Made by a program: the position numbers and the translations under genes. Below the pieces are notes generated by a model that was not told the origin of the DNA, ran no database searches, and saw nothing but the letters and a program-made list of their open reading frames with translations. Below are positions 8,812-18,173 of a stretch of DNA of 64,000 nt, piece after piece (position 1 is the stretch's first letter; each line of letters starts with the position of its first letter). Location: contig NZ_CP159289.1 in assembly GCF_040448675.1 (NCBI RefSeq), forward strand, positions 7,175,001-7,239,000. The letters are read 5' to 3'. The stretch comes from Dyadobacter sp. 676. GTDB lineage: Bacteria > Bacteroidota > Bacteroidia > Cytophagales > Spirosomataceae.

Positions 8812-8839
8812 AAGCACTTAACAAAGTTGCTAAGTGCTT
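8812..8839 (-). terminator. Terminator of tRNA-Thr
   Basis: Inverted repeat AAGCACTTA (8812-8820) and TAAGTGCTT (8831-8839), followed on the minus strand by a run of T. It lies just after the tRNA-Thr gene. Confidence 0.75.
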
Positions 8840-8848
8840 GATTTCAAG

Positions 8849-8922
<74 letters not shown>

Positions 8923-9034
8923 CTTTTTTCTTTGTGATACCGTTTGTTATTCCGTTATCATGGTGCAAAAGTAGTCGAGCGGGATATACAATGCAACCTT
9001 TACAAAGTATTTTTTTGAACTTTTTTTTCCGGTT

Positions 9035-10940
9035 TCAGATAGCTTCCTGAATAATAGTGAGTTGGTGTTTCAGGTCGTCCAGCTGACTCAACGCGTTATT
9101 GATCTTCCTCTCGAATTCGGCTTTCAAACGATCCGAAGTTTTCGATTTCGCAAAGAATTCGATGTTGTTTTGCCAAAGTGCGATGTCGTTTTCAAGCTGT
9201 GTAATCTTCCGGCGGATATCATTTTCCTTCCGGTACAGGTTACGGCTGCTTTCGCTGTCACGTACCAGTTCCACTTCGCTTTCCAGCACGGCTTGTTCCT
9301 TCTCTTTCGTAGAGAGCTGGCCGATGGCGCTTACATAAGTGTTGATGGCCGCGATATAACGCTTCTGAATGGCTTGCATATCCTTTTTTGGGAACAAACC
9401 CTATCGACGACCATTCGGCCTTGAACGCGCTCAGCAAATTGAGCGAAGATTCGTCCTTATCCTTGGCTGCCGCCTCGATTCTCTCGATGAGATCGGTTTT
9501 CAGTTTCAAGTTGTTTTCGAATTCCTCTTCTACTTCGCGGTTTTTGGCACGTTTCTGGTCGAAATAGGAATCGCAGGCTTTTTTGAAGCGGTCGTAAATC
9601 GTATCCTTGAATTTCTCGGGAACCTGTCCGATTCCCTTCCATTTCTTTTGCAGTTCGATCACCTTCTGGGTCGTGGCGGGATTGTCCTCACCGCTCGCCA
9701 GAAGAGCTTCCGCTTCTTCACAAAGCTGGTTTTTCAGTTCGAGGTTCTGCTCGCGCTTGGCTTCCAGCTGACGGAAGAACTCGCCTTTGTTATTGAAAAA
9801 CGTTTTCAACGCGGCCCAGAACTTCTTGCTGAGTTCCTTGCCTTCTTCGCGTGGCATAATGCCTTTCAAGGCAACCCATTGGTCCTGGAACGCCATGATA
9901 TCTTTCGTCTTGGCATTCCATTCCTTGATGCTGCCGGAGTTATAGGTCGTGAACGGAACAATCGCCTCGTAGATTTTCAGCTTTTGCTCGTAGTTTTCCT
10001 GCATGGATTTTTTCTGCTCCGCGAACTGGCCGCGCTGCGCATCGTAAAGCACGTCCAAAGCCTCCTTGAAACGTTGCCAGAGCTTCTCCTGTTCCTCTTT
10101 AGGGGCGGGCCCGAGGTGTTTATATTCCTCGAAAATATGGTTGGCTTCATTCAGGATTTCCCGTGACATTGGGCGGTTTTCCAGCGACCTGCCGAGTTCC
10201 TCTACTTTCTCGCACAACTCGGCTTTCAGTTCCGCGTTCCGGCGACGGTCCAGCTCCTTGAGTTCGAAGTAAATATTGCGGTTGCTGAAATACCGGTCGA
10301 TCAGCGCATTGTACGTCGCCCAGAGCGTGCCGTTATGCGGCGATGCGACGTTACCGGCCGCCTTCCATTCCTCCTGTATCTTTTTAAATTCTTCCCAGCT
10401 CGATTTCAATCCGCTGGCGTCGGTCTCCCGCGTGCCTTCCTCGTCTACAAGCGCACGCAAGCGGCCGAGAAGTGCCGTCTTGACGTTGAAATTCTTCTCC
10501 TTTTCCTTCTCCTGACTTTGGTAAAATGCGTTTTTCAAACTACGGATGTCGCGCGTCAGGGAATCGATTTTCTGCGTTTCCGCGTCGTATTTGTATTCGA
10601 ACCCTTCTTCGCCGCCGGTTTCTTCGATAAATACCTTCAATGCGGCTTCGCGGTCCCTTTGTTTGATCTGATCCAAAACCGTACGGACGCCCCTGGCAAC
10701 GGCTTCCGCCTTTTTCAGCTGAGCTGCGGTAGCACCTTCGCCGCGGATGGCCGCCAGCTCGTTCTCCAACAAATTAACCAGCTGCTCCTTAGACAGTTGG
10801 CTATAATCCACATCAGGCGTTTCTTCCTCGTGCTCCTCAGTCAACTCATTGTTAAGATCAATTTCAAGGGTATCAATCGTTTTTGGTGCCAGGTCGTCCT
10901 GCTCTTCGCTTTTGACCCCTTCTTGTTGTTCTTGTGCCAT
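9035..10940 (-). pseudogene. DUF349 (bacterial coiled-coil repeat) protein with one frameshift
   Basis: A long acidic N-terminus is followed by several DUF349 repeats (for example WEEFKKIQEEWKAAG, LWQRFKEALDVLY, IYDRFKKACDSYF), a charged helical-repeat family of unclear role common in Bacteroidetes. The first frame runs from 10940 to the SSIGFVPKK segment; the second continues with KKDMQAIQKRYIAAINTYVSAIG and ends at 9035. They join if one A is removed from the A6 run at 9386-9391. Gene order and the otherwise perfect sequence suggest an intact gene of about 630 residues with a base-calling error rather than true loss. Confidence 0.8.
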
Positions 10941-11047
10941 CGTGATGCTTGTTTCGTACGTACGGTCTCTTATAGATTACAAATCTAATAATCTTTCCTT
11001 TGAATTGGCTACTTTTGACAGCCCATCATTGAACATATTAGTATCCA

Positions 11048-11689
11048 ATGGATCAGAATATTGCAAATATCCGTCATGATTATCAGCTCAAAGGCCTTCT
11101 CGAATCCGATCTCGACCCTGATCCCCTGAAACAGTTCAGGTTATGGTTCGACGACGTGCTGGAAGCAGGGATTACCGAATCGAATGCAATGCTCCTCAGC
11201 ACGGTTTCCGAGGGTCGCCCGGCGGGCCGGATTGTGTTGCTCAAGGACTTCGATAAAAGAGGGTTTTCCTTCTTCACCAATTATGACAGTAAAAAAGGCA
11301 GGGAAATCGAAGCCAACCCGCAGGTAGCTTTGACTTTTTTTTGGAAAGAACTTGAAAGACAGGTCCGTATCGAAGGTAAAATCGAAAAAACATCGGAAGA
11401 AGAATCGGACGAATACTTTGCTGTGCGACCGCGCGGCAGCCAGATCGGCGCGTGGGCTTCGGCCCAAAGCGAGGTCATTCCCGATCGTACGTTTCTTGAA
11501 GAAAAAACCAGCGAACTGAAAGCCCGGTTCGAAGGCCGGCCGGTGCCCCGTCCGCCCTATTGGGGTGGCTACCGGGTCGTTCCCGACTATATCGAATTCT
11601 GGCAGGGCCGCCCCAGCCGCCTGCACGACCGGTTGGCCTATACGAAGCAAAGCGACGGAGAGTGGAAAGTTGAGCGGCTTTCGCCGTAG
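11048..11689 (+). CDS. pdxH: Pyridoxamine 5'-phosphate oxidase
   Basis: A 213-residue protein that oxidises pyridoxamine or pyridoxine 5'-phosphate to pyridoxal 5'-phosphate with FMN. Family signatures are plain: [51 protein letters not shown], and the C-terminal [20 protein letters not shown] with RLHDRL. The length is normal. It is convergent with the citrate synthase gene, separated by a long hairpin. Confidence 0.96.
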   Translation: MDQNIANIRHDYQLKGLLESDLDPDPLKQFRLWFDDVLEAGITESNAMLLSTVSEGRPAGRIVLLKDFDKRGFSFFTNYDSKKGREIEANPQVALTFFWKELERQVRIEGKIEKTSEEESDEYFAVRPRGSQIGAWASAQSEVIPDRTFLEEKTSELKARFEGRPVPRPPYWGGYRVVPDYIEFWQGRPSRLHDRLAYTKQSDGEWKVERLSP

Positions 11690-11715
11690 TCAATAAGTTA
11701 ATGAGTGAATGCTTC

Positions 11716-11771
11716 AATGAGTGAATGAGTGAATAGTTTACAGAAACAGATCATTCACTCATTCACTCATT
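11716..11771. terminator. 19-bp perfect hairpin made of TGAGTGAA repeats
   Basis: Perfect inverted repeat (11716-11734 with 11753-11771) built from AATGAGTG units, with an 18-nt loop, between convergent pdxH and gltA. Further TGAGTGAA units lie on both sides (from 11700 and to about 11785). It probably works as a two-way terminator; the repeat composition is unusual. Confidence 0.65.
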
Positions 11772-11787
11772 CAAAATTCACTCATTA

Positions 11788-13074
11788 CTATTTCCTCTCA
11801 CTCATCGGAACGAAATCCCTCCTTGGCGCTCCGATGTAAATCTGGCGTGGGCGGCCGATCGGCTCTTTGTTTTCGCGCATTTCTTTCCATTGGGCGATCC
11901 ATCCAGGCAAGCGACCAATGGCGAACATTACCGTGAACATGTTGGTCGGGATACCCAATGCGCGGTAAATGATACCTGAATAGAAATCCACATTCGGGTA
12001 GAGCTTGCGCTGCACGAAGTATTCGTCTTCCAAAGCGGCTTTTTCGAGTCTTTGCGCGATTTCAAGCACAGGATCGTTGATGCCCAGCTTGTTCAATACG
12101 TCGTCCGCAGCCTTTTTGATGATGCGTGCACGCGGGTCGAAATTTTTATAAACGCGGTGACCGAAACCGAACAGGCGGAAGCCGCTGCTCTTGTCCTTGG
12201 CCATATTAATGTATTTCTGCGTATCGCCGCCGTCGGCTTTGATAGCCTCGAGCATTTCGATCACCTCCTGATTGGCACCTCCGTGGAGAGGCCCCCATAA
12301 TGCGCTGATACCCGAAGAAATCGAAGAGAAAATGTTGGCATGCGACGAGCCTACCAGCCTCACGGTAGAAGTAGAGCAGTTCTGCTCGTGGTCGGCGTGG
12401 AGAATGAGAAGCTTGTTCAATGCGGCGGAAACAACCGGGTCAACATGGTATTTCGCTACCGGCAACGAGAACATCATGTTCAGGAAGTTCGAGCAATAAT
12501 CGAGGTCGTTCTGCGGATAGTTTACGGGATGCCCCTGGGATTTTTTGTACGACCACGTTGCGATCGTCGGCAATTTGGCCAGCAAGCGGATAATGTGCAG
12601 CTGGGTCACCTCCTCCGAATTCTGCCCGTTCGCATCGGGATAGAATGCGCTCATCGCACTCACCAGCGACGACAGCACGCCCATCGGGTGGGCATTTACC
12701 GGAAAACCTTCGAAAATTTTGCGCATATCCTCGTTCACGAGCGTATGCGTACGGATTTCATGTTCAAATTCAGCGAATTGTTTTTCGGTAGGAAGCTCTC
12801 CGTAAATAAGCAGGTATGCAACTTCAAGGAAAGAAGATTTCTCGGCCAGGTCCTCGATCGAGTAACCTCTGTAATTCAGAATGCCCTCTTCTCCGTCCAG
12901 AAATGTAATGGCACTTTTGGTCGCGCCGGTATTCTTGTAACCCGAGTCAATCGTAATATACCCTGTCTGGTCACGCAATTTGGAAATATCTATCGCCTTT
13001 TCCTGTTCACTACCTTCAATTATGGGGAACTCGTACTTTTTACCTTCAAGGGTCAATTCAGCTATTTGGGACAT
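11788..13074 (-). CDS. gltA: Citrate synthase
   Basis: Condenses oxaloacetate and acetyl-CoA in the TCA cycle. Seen: NAHPMGVLSSLVSAM, CSTSTVRLVGSSHANIFSSISSGISALWGPLHGGANQ with the active-site His, FGHRVYKNFDPRA with the second catalytic His, and PNVDFYSGIIYRALGIP with the catalytic Asp. The start at 13074 (MSQIAELTLEGKKYE) is preferred over an upstream alternative that adds 15 unrelated residues. The product is 428 residues, the usual type II length. A 310-bp region upstream separates it from the next gene. Confidence 0.96.
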   Translation of the reverse strand: MSQIAELTLEGKKYEFPIIEGSEQEKAIDISKLRDQTGYITIDSGYKNTGATKSAITFLDGEEGILNYRGYSIEDLAEKSSFLEVAYLLIYGELPTEKQFAEFEHEIRTHTLVNEDMRKIFEGFPVNAHPMGVLSSLVSAMSAFYPDANGQNSEEVTQLHIIRLLAKLPTIATWSYKKSQGHPVNYPQNDLDYCSNFLNMMFSLPVAKYHVDPVVSAALNKLLILHADHEQNCSTSTVRLVGSSHANIFSSISSGISALWGPLHGGANQEVIEMLEAIKADGGDTQKYINMAKDKSSGFRLFGFGHRVYKNFDPRARIIKKAADDVLNKLGINDPVLEIAQRLEKAALEDEYFVQRKLYPNVDFYSGIIYRALGIPTNMFTVMFAIGRLPGWIAQWKEMRENKEPIGRPRQIYIGAPRRDFVPMSERK

Positions 13075-13380
13075 AGAAATAAGAATAAAATTAAAAGGGT
13101 TAATGACAAGGCAGGCCAATCGGTCAATTCAAGCCAAAGTTTTTCGTTAACAGCGATTTACTTACCCAACAAGTTAATTTTGTGTTAAATAGGCCCGGGG
13201 ATTAACCATTTCCCCGTCCGACACAAGCCGCAATATCCTAAAAAACTGCGTACTTTCTATTATTATCCATGGTTTATTTGTGAAAAATCAAGACGGAAAC
13301 AATATTATTTCACAATTTGAAGTATTTATAAGAATATTCTACTGCCACACTTTTACCGGACAATAATTCGCAGTAAAAAA
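13075..13380. other. Intergenic region upstream of gltA
   Basis: About 300 bp without a gene. It must hold the gltA promoter (minus strand) and the end of the downstream-facing gene. It is AT-rich in its right half; I see no RNA gene or repeat. Confidence 0.5.
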
Positions 13381-13396
13381 AGCGCCTAAACGGCGC
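13381..13396 (-). terminator. Terminator overlapping the end of the 13386 gene
   Basis: GCGCC-loop-GGCGC (minus strand) followed by seven T. The stop codon of the membrane-protein gene lies in the loop. Confidence 0.6.
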
Positions 13397-13841
13397 CGGA
13401 ACCACTTTTCCCCTGTGTTAGCACATCGTTACCCGGTTCTTTGACCAATATCCTCTTGAAGAGGTACCTCAGGTGCAGGCCGGTGAGGATGACCGGCAAT
13501 AAATGCGCGCCGTAAATGAATGCCTTGCCCGTGATCCGGTACGAAAATGACGAGAACGTTACAAACACGTACATGAACCACGCAAGCGAAACGCCCGTCA
13601 ATGCGAGGTAGGTAAATATGGCCGTTTTCCTGCGCGTCAAACGGTAAACCAGCTCACAAAGCGCAAGCGAAATCCCGACGACGATCATCACGGTTAGCAA
13701 TGCCCTCGGAAAATTACGTATGTAATGGTGCTTGTACACCAGTACTCCGATCTTCCCGATCAGATTCGGATGCGCGAGAAGGTAAGCATCCGTGACACTC
13801 AATACCAGCAGCAGCAACAGGCTGCTCCATTTGCGATTCAT
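13386..13841 (-). CDS. Four-helix integral membrane protein of unknown function
   Basis: A 151-residue protein with four likely membrane spans: SSLLLLLVLSVTDAYLLA near the N-terminus, ALLTVMIVVGISLALCELVY, AIFTYLALTGVSLAWFMYVF and a last weaker one around YGAHLLPVILTGLHL. I do not recognise the family. It follows miaA by about 30 bp on the same strand and may share its transcript, ending in the terminator at its stop codon. Confidence 0.6.
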   Translation of the reverse strand: MNRKWSSLLLLLVLSVTDAYLLAHPNLIGKIGVLVYKHHYIRNFPRALLTVMIVVGISLALCELVYRLTRRKTAIFTYLALTGVSLAWFMYVFVTFSSFSYRITGKAFIYGAHLLPVILTGLHLRYLFKRILVKEPGNDVLTQGKSGSGAV

Positions 13842-13871
13842 TCTGATGACGTTTTTCAGGTTGGTTTACAC

Positions 13872-14834
13872 TTACATACTACCCTCGCGGATACTTTTAA
13901 ATTCCCGATAATGCCGGACGATGAAGGCAATTTTTTGCGCTTCGGGCCACTCGTCCGGTATCCAGTTGATTTTCAGGCCGTCTTTTTCCATTTTCCTGAA
14001 AAAGGTCATCTGCCGTTTTGCAAATCGATGAATTTCTGTTTCCAGCTTTGCATACATTTCTCCGTAGTCCATTTCTCCCGTCAGGTAATGCGTCACATAC
14101 TTATATTCCAGCCCATAGTAAATCAATTGATCGGGAGTGATCCCCTGATCTAAAAGGCCTTGCACCTCTTCTGTTAAACCTTGCTTTAACCGGGCAGCCA
14201 GCCGGCCGCTGATCTTTTGTCGCCGTGTTTCGACCGGAGGGTCAAGGCCGAAAATTATGGCAGGATACACTGGCTCTTTTGTACCAAACTGTATTTGATG
14301 TTGAGGATGTTCATCCAGAAATGCGGCAATTTCGAGCGCGCGTATCAGCCGCTTGCGTGTGGAAGTGTCCGCGAATGCATGGTAAGGCGAATCCGATTGC
14401 CGAAACCGTTCGAGTAGCTGTTCGGTTGTCTGGTTTTCCAAACTTTCGCGTAAAGGCGCATTCACCGGCACCGTGTCGTTTGCATGCCCTTTCAGCAATG
14501 CGTAAATATAAAACCCGGTACCGCCGCAAACAACCGGAATGCGCTCCCTCGCGACGACCTCCCGATAGGCCGTGGCGAAATCGTGCTGGAAATCGTTGAC
14601 ATTGTACTGTTCACCGGCATCACGAATATTAATCAGATGGTAAGGGATATTTTTACCGTCCACCACATATTCACTAAGGTCCTTTCCGGTCCCGATGTCC
14701 ATCTGCCGGTAAACCTGCCGGGAATCGGCACTGAGTATCTCGCCGCCTATTTCGTGCGCGACCCGCGTCGCAAGATGCGTCTTGCCCGAGGCGGTTGGCC
14801 CCAGAATGACTAGTAAGGGCGTTTTCTTATTCAT
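13872..14834 (-). CDS. miaA: tRNA dimethylallyltransferase
   Basis: Adds a dimethylallyl group to A37 of tRNAs that read UNN codons. The P-loop ILGPTASGKTHLA is at residues 10-22, followed by the family hallmark ILSADSRQVYRQMDIGTGK, and VVCGGTGFYIYALL. The length of 320 is usual. The start overlaps the end of the upstream gene at 14827 by 8 bp, so the two are likely co-transcribed. Confidence 0.95.
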   Translation of the reverse strand: MNKKTPLLVILGPTASGKTHLATRVAHEIGGEILSADSRQVYRQMDIGTGKDLSEYVVDGKNIPYHLINIRDAGEQYNVNDFQHDFATAYREVVARERIPVVCGGTGFYIYALLKGHANDTVPVNAPLRESLENQTTEQLLERFRQSDSPYHAFADTSTRKRLIRALEIAAFLDEHPQHQIQFGTKEPVYPAIIFGLDPPVETRRQKISGRLAARLKQGLTEEVQGLLDQGITPDQLIYYGLEYKYVTHYLTGEMDYGEMYAKLETEIHRFAKRQMTFFRKMEKDGLKINWIPDEWPEAQKIAFIVRHYREFKSIREGSM

Positions 14835-15741
14835 TAAACCGGGCGATTTTAAGGGTTTTTACATACTTGATACTGCCCAGGTTGCACACGGTAAGGTATA
14901 CCTTCGGTGGATTTTCCGGCAAATCTCCGGCCCCGAACGGTTTGCCGGTCCGCTCTCCGGTGGCCGTGTTGACATACACCTTACGGGGCATCATTTCTCC
15001 CTTTTTTTCAAAACCCAACTGACGATAGCTGCGGCCGTCCGACCATTCAAGATCCGCGTAGGTCATGATATCGTCCGGTAATTTCTCGCGAATGAAAGCA
15101 TTCAACAGCTTATCGAGCGCGCCAACTACATTGGTACCGGGCAAGCTGGCGAAACGGATCAGTTCGTGCGATCTGAACGGCCTGTCGCTTTGCCCGAAAA
15201 TGCGTGCGTGGCTGAACGTAGCGACGGCCACCATCCATTCGCCGGCCGGTTTTTCCATGGCGAAACCATGGGGTAATATACGGTAATATCGCTCCGGCAA
15301 AAACAGTCCGTACCGGAATTTCGACGCGGTACTGCCGTTCAGATGACTTCCCTCGAGAAACGCGGAAGCAGTCGCGGTATCGATCCTGCGTACCTGGGTG
15401 AGGCGGGCGGGAATTTTGGTCGAAATACCCAGCATCGCCGCCAGCCGCGACCGGACAATGCCTTTTCGCGCAGCCCAATAATCTTCCCAAACCACAACCG
15501 CCCGGGTCCCATCGTCCCGCGTGGCCGACAACCGCTTTTTCAATTCCGCAGGCAGAAGTTCATGCTGCGCTTTCCGCCAAGACTCGAACGTGACCGCGAT
15601 CACCTCCATGCGCAACCTGCTGTCTTCGAAGACACCTATTACGGGCAATGCAAAGCCGGGTTTTTCGAGGAATACCGCACGGAACCCTATGGATATTAAC
15701 CAGTCGCAAAGTTGGTCCGGAAATGATATTTGTTCTGCCAA
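14827..15741 (-). CDS. Conserved protein with Hef-like fold, unknown function
   Basis: About 304 residues. The C-terminal half, with FLEGSHLNGSTASKFRYGL, ELIRFASLPGTNVVGALDKLL, MTYADLEWSDGRSYRQLGFE and RKVYVN, resembles the domain found next to homing endonucleases (Hef-like) and in uncharacterised Bacteroidetes proteins; what it does in the cell is not established. An earlier TTG at 15822 would lie inside the terminator hairpin of the upstream gene, so a TTG at 15741 (before AEQISFPDQL) is more likely the start. It overlaps miaA. Confidence 0.6.
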   Translation of the reverse strand: MAEQISFPDQLCDWLISIGFRAVFLEKPGFALPVIGVFEDSRLRMEVIAVTFESWRKAQHELLPAELKKRLSATRDDGTRAVVVWEDYWAARKGIVRSRLAAMLGISTKIPARLTQVRRIDTATASAFLEGSHLNGSTASKFRYGLFLPERYYRILPHGFAMEKPAGEWMVAVATFSHARIFGQSDRPFRSHELIRFASLPGTNVVGALDKLLNAFIREKLPDDIMTYADLEWSDGRSYRQLGFEKKGEMMPRKVYVNTATGERTGKPFGAGDLPENPPKVYLTVCNLGSIKYVKTLKIARFNE

Positions 15742-15798
15742 TTTGAAATGCCCGAATAAAGGGGGCAAGTTAAGTCGGGAAAGTCTGACAACAAAAAA

Positions 15799-15817
15799 AC
15801 GCGCCGATGCGGCGCGT
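15799..15817 (-). terminator. Terminator of the outer-membrane protein gene
   Basis: ACGCGCCG and CGGCGCGT with a 3-nt loop, followed on the minus strand by seven T. It ends the gene at 15843-16448. Confidence 0.8.
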
Positions 15818-15842
15818 TCCAATCAGAGTGTCATATAATGGA

Positions 15843-16448
15843 TTACTTGCCTCCTAACCCGAAAATGATGCCGACATTGACTCCCCCGAATTTGGAAGTA
15901 GATTCAAAGTCGATATTATTGGGTGATCCGGTTTCCGAGCTATGGTTTTTGTTGCCAAATACGAAGTGATAAATGCCCTCTACCTGTATACCCAGGTTAC
16001 CGAACGCGAACACCACACCGGCGCGGGGAGCTGCACCAAAATTGCTGTGTTTCGACGATTCGAGTACCGTTTCACCGTTCCATTTCGCCTTGTATTTGGA
16101 AAAATACACACCTGCGTCACCGCCGACATACGGACGGATCACGCCATCGGTAAAGAAATAGTCCAGTGTACCGGTCACGGGAGTCAGAGTTCCCGTGGTA
16201 GTCAGCGTCTGGCCGGCCACCCGGTAATCGCTACCGTCGGCGTAAATCTTGCCGGCCACCCCGATCGCAAATTGCGGCGACGCGAATACGCGAAGGTTTA
16301 CGCCACCGCCCGCCACCGTTTTGGAATCTTCCACGTTGGATTTTGCCACGCCACCTTGCAACCCGAGGGAAAACTGTGCAAAGCTTGCCGATGTTCCCGC
16401 AATAACCAATGCAAAAACTGCCAGCGAGAGGATTAGTTTCTTTTTCAT
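15843..16448 (-). CDS. Outer-membrane beta-barrel protein
   Basis: A 201-residue protein with a Sec signal peptide (LILSLAVFALVIAGTSASFA) and alternating beta strands ending GVNVGIIFGLGGK, as in small porin-like barrels of Bacteroidetes. The size fits an eight-stranded barrel. No specific transport role can be read from the sequence. It has its own terminator and appears monocistronic. Confidence 0.75.
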   Translation of the reverse strand: MKKKLILSLAVFALVIAGTSASFAQFSLGLQGGVAKSNVEDSKTVAGGGVNLRVFASPQFAIGVAGKIYADGSDYRVAGQTLTTTGTLTPVTGTLDYFFTDGVIRPYVGGDAGVYFSKYKAKWNGETVLESSKHSNFGAAPRAGVVFAFGNLGIQVEGIYHFVFGNKNHSSETGSPNNIDFESTSKFGGVNVGIIFGLGGK

Positions 16449-16583
16449 GTTGATGTATGGATTTGGTTAATAGTTCCGAAATCGTCATCCATAATCAGTC
16501 CAACACGGAAAAATTGCATTACAGCAGCATTATAACATTGTCATACAATCCATTACAATAACAATTTATTTTTATTGTACTAT

Positions 16584-17453
16584 TCAGACGGCCTGTTTCT
16601 GTGCAAAATATTCCTCATCCTGATGGGCTGCCTCCCACCCGATAAGCGCTTTCTTGCGCAGGCGGCCCCACCGGTATTCGCCAAGAACGCCCTCTTTACG
16701 GATGACCCTGTGACACGGAATAATGTAAGCGATCGGGTTATCGCCTACGGCCGATCCGACTGCCCGAACGGCTTTCGGATGACCGATTTTCTCGGCGATC
16801 TGCTGGTAAGTCGTCACGGCGCCCTGTGGAATGCTTAACAACGCCTCCCATACTTTCAGCTGAAAATTGGTACCCTGGACAAGCAGCGGTAGTTTTTCGA
16901 ACGATTGGTGATCCCGGTTGAAAATGCGCCCGATATAGCCGGCTGTCAACGACTGGTCGGCGCGGATGGTGGCATAATGCCACTTGCGGGCGAGTTCTAT
17001 CAATTGCAGGTCGCGGGTGGCTTCTTCGACGAACGCCATGGCGCAAATACCCCGGTCGGTTGCAGCCAAAAAGCATTCTCCGAACGGTGTCTCATGGAAG
17101 CCATAGCTGATCACCAGCCCCTTACCCGCGCTTTTGTACTCTTGCGGCGTGACGCCTTCAATCGAAATAAAGTGATCGTAAACGCGGCTCTGGCTGGAAA
17201 GTCCGGCAGATTCGGCCAGTTCGGCCAAATTGTTCGATTCCCTGATCTTCTCTTTCAGATAAGCCGCGGTAATGTATTGCAGGAAGCGTTTGGGGCTCAC
17301 CCCGGCCCATTCCGAAAACACCCGCTGGAAATGGAACTGGCTGATACTGACTTCATCGGCAACCTCCGTAAGCGACGGCTGTCCTTTCGCATTCGCCACG
17401 ATGTATTCAATGGCTCTCGCGATCTTTTCGTAATTATAAGCTTGCTGGTTCAT
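16584..17453 (-). CDS. AraC-type/methylated-DNA--protein-cysteine methyltransferase fusion (Ada-like)
   Basis: The N-terminal ~100 residues are an AraC-type HTH domain (LTEVADEVSISQFHFQRVFSEWAGVSPKRFLQY). The C-terminal half is an alkyltransferase: FQLKVWEALLSIPQGAVTTYQQIA and the active-site motif IPCHRVIRKEG, with the Cys that takes O6-alkyl groups from guanine. Unlike E. coli Ada it lacks the N-terminal zinc-bound methyl acceptor domain. The start at 17453 (MNQQAYNYEK) is favoured over an upstream one with an unlikely N-terminus. The protein is cytoplasmic and acts in DNA alkylation repair, possibly sensing damage through its own HTH. Confidence 0.9.
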   Translation of the reverse strand: MNQQAYNYEKIARAIEYIVANAKGQPSLTEVADEVSISQFHFQRVFSEWAGVSPKRFLQYITAAYLKEKIRESNNLAELAESAGLSSQSRVYDHFISIEGVTPQEYKSAGKGLVISYGFHETPFGECFLAATDRGICAMAFVEEATRDLQLIELARKWHYATIRADQSLTAGYIGRIFNRDHQSFEKLPLLVQGTNFQLKVWEALLSIPQGAVTTYQQIAEKIGHPKAVRAVGSAVGDNPIAYIIPCHRVIRKEGVLGEYRWGRLRKKALIGWEAAHQDEEYFAQKQAV

Positions 17454-17624
17454 TGGATTTTTTAATTTGTCGATACAAATTTGGCACGGCCGCTGCCGGC
17501 AGCCAACCCGAAACTTGCGCAAGTATCTGCACCAGTTACGAAGCGGGCCTGGCGCCGTTTCTGTACGCAGGCTTATATTCGCATCAGTTTAAAACCACGA
17601 CATTACCTCGAATTTTTCTCAGCC

Positions 17625-17924
17625 ATGAAGTTAGTTTTTACGAGCCTTTTTACCATATCTATTGCATTCGGCAGCCATTCCCAGAACTTTAAAGCCGACC
17701 TGCGCAAACTCAACGGCCAGGTCGAGGCGGCGTATAAAAACCGGAAGCTGACCGCCAACGAATACGCCAAACTGAAACGGGAACACGATGCAATCCGGCT
17801 GACGATCGACAAGGCGCTGGCCGACGACATCCTGACGCCCGACGAAAAGAACAGGATCCATTCGAAAATTGTCCGTTCCCGGAAGCGATTGGCCAAATAC
17901 AAAACCAACCGGGAAATCTATTAA
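17625..17924 (+). CDS. Small secreted helical protein
   Basis: 99 residues from the ATG at 17625, with signal peptide MKLVFTSLFTISIAFGSHSQ and a charged helical remainder (two helix pairs rich in Lys, Arg, Glu). I do not recognise a family. An in-frame extension upstream to 17481 has no signal-like features and is rejected. Confidence 0.6.
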   Translation: MKLVFTSLFTISIAFGSHSQNFKADLRKLNGQVEAAYKNRKLTANEYAKLKREHDAIRLTIDKALADDILTPDEKNRIHSKIVRSRKRLAKYKTNREIY

Positions 17925-17932
17925 ATACGAAT

Positions 17933-17959
17933 GGCTCCTGCAACATATTTGCGGGAGCC
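17933..17959. terminator. Hairpin between convergent small genes
   Basis: GGCTCCTGC / GCGGGAGCC with a 9-nt loop directly after the secreted protein gene; it probably ends both this gene and the small gene on the other strand. Confidence 0.55.
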
Positions 17960-17984
17960 ACCGGGAGAGGACATTCGGAAAGGA

Positions 17985-18098
17985 TCAATAGTCCTTTTTG
18001 CCATCCTTCTTCGCCTTTTTCTCAGCTCTTTTTTCTTTCAGGGTTTTAGTAGCCTCTTTTTTGGCGCTCCCCTTGTCCAGGTTTTTTCCTTTGGCCAT
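17985..18098 (-). CDS. Small lysine-rich protein, 37 residues
   Basis: ATG at 18098 to TGA at 17985. It begins MAKGKNLDKGSAKKEA and ends KKDGKKDY, with about 40% Lys. Very similar small basic ORFs recur in Cytophagales genomes, but their role is not known. RNA binding would fit the charge, which is only a guess. Confidence 0.55.
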   Translation of the reverse strand: MAKGKNLDKGSAKKEATKTLKEKRAEKKAKKDGKKDY

Positions 18099-18173
18099 GA
18101 CTATGAATTTAGAGTAGTGTAGATCGTTTAAATAACTGCAATAACCCGCGCATTTGTATCTGTAACGCGAAAA

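Noticed and set aside
9369..10988. Hydrophobic Phe/Leu-rich plus-strand frames opposite the DUF349 gene
   Set aside because: They arise from the Glu/Lys-rich coding strand and are not membrane proteins.
12340..13188. Long plus-strand frame opposite citrate synthase
   Set aside because: Antisense shadow of gltA with low-likelihood composition.
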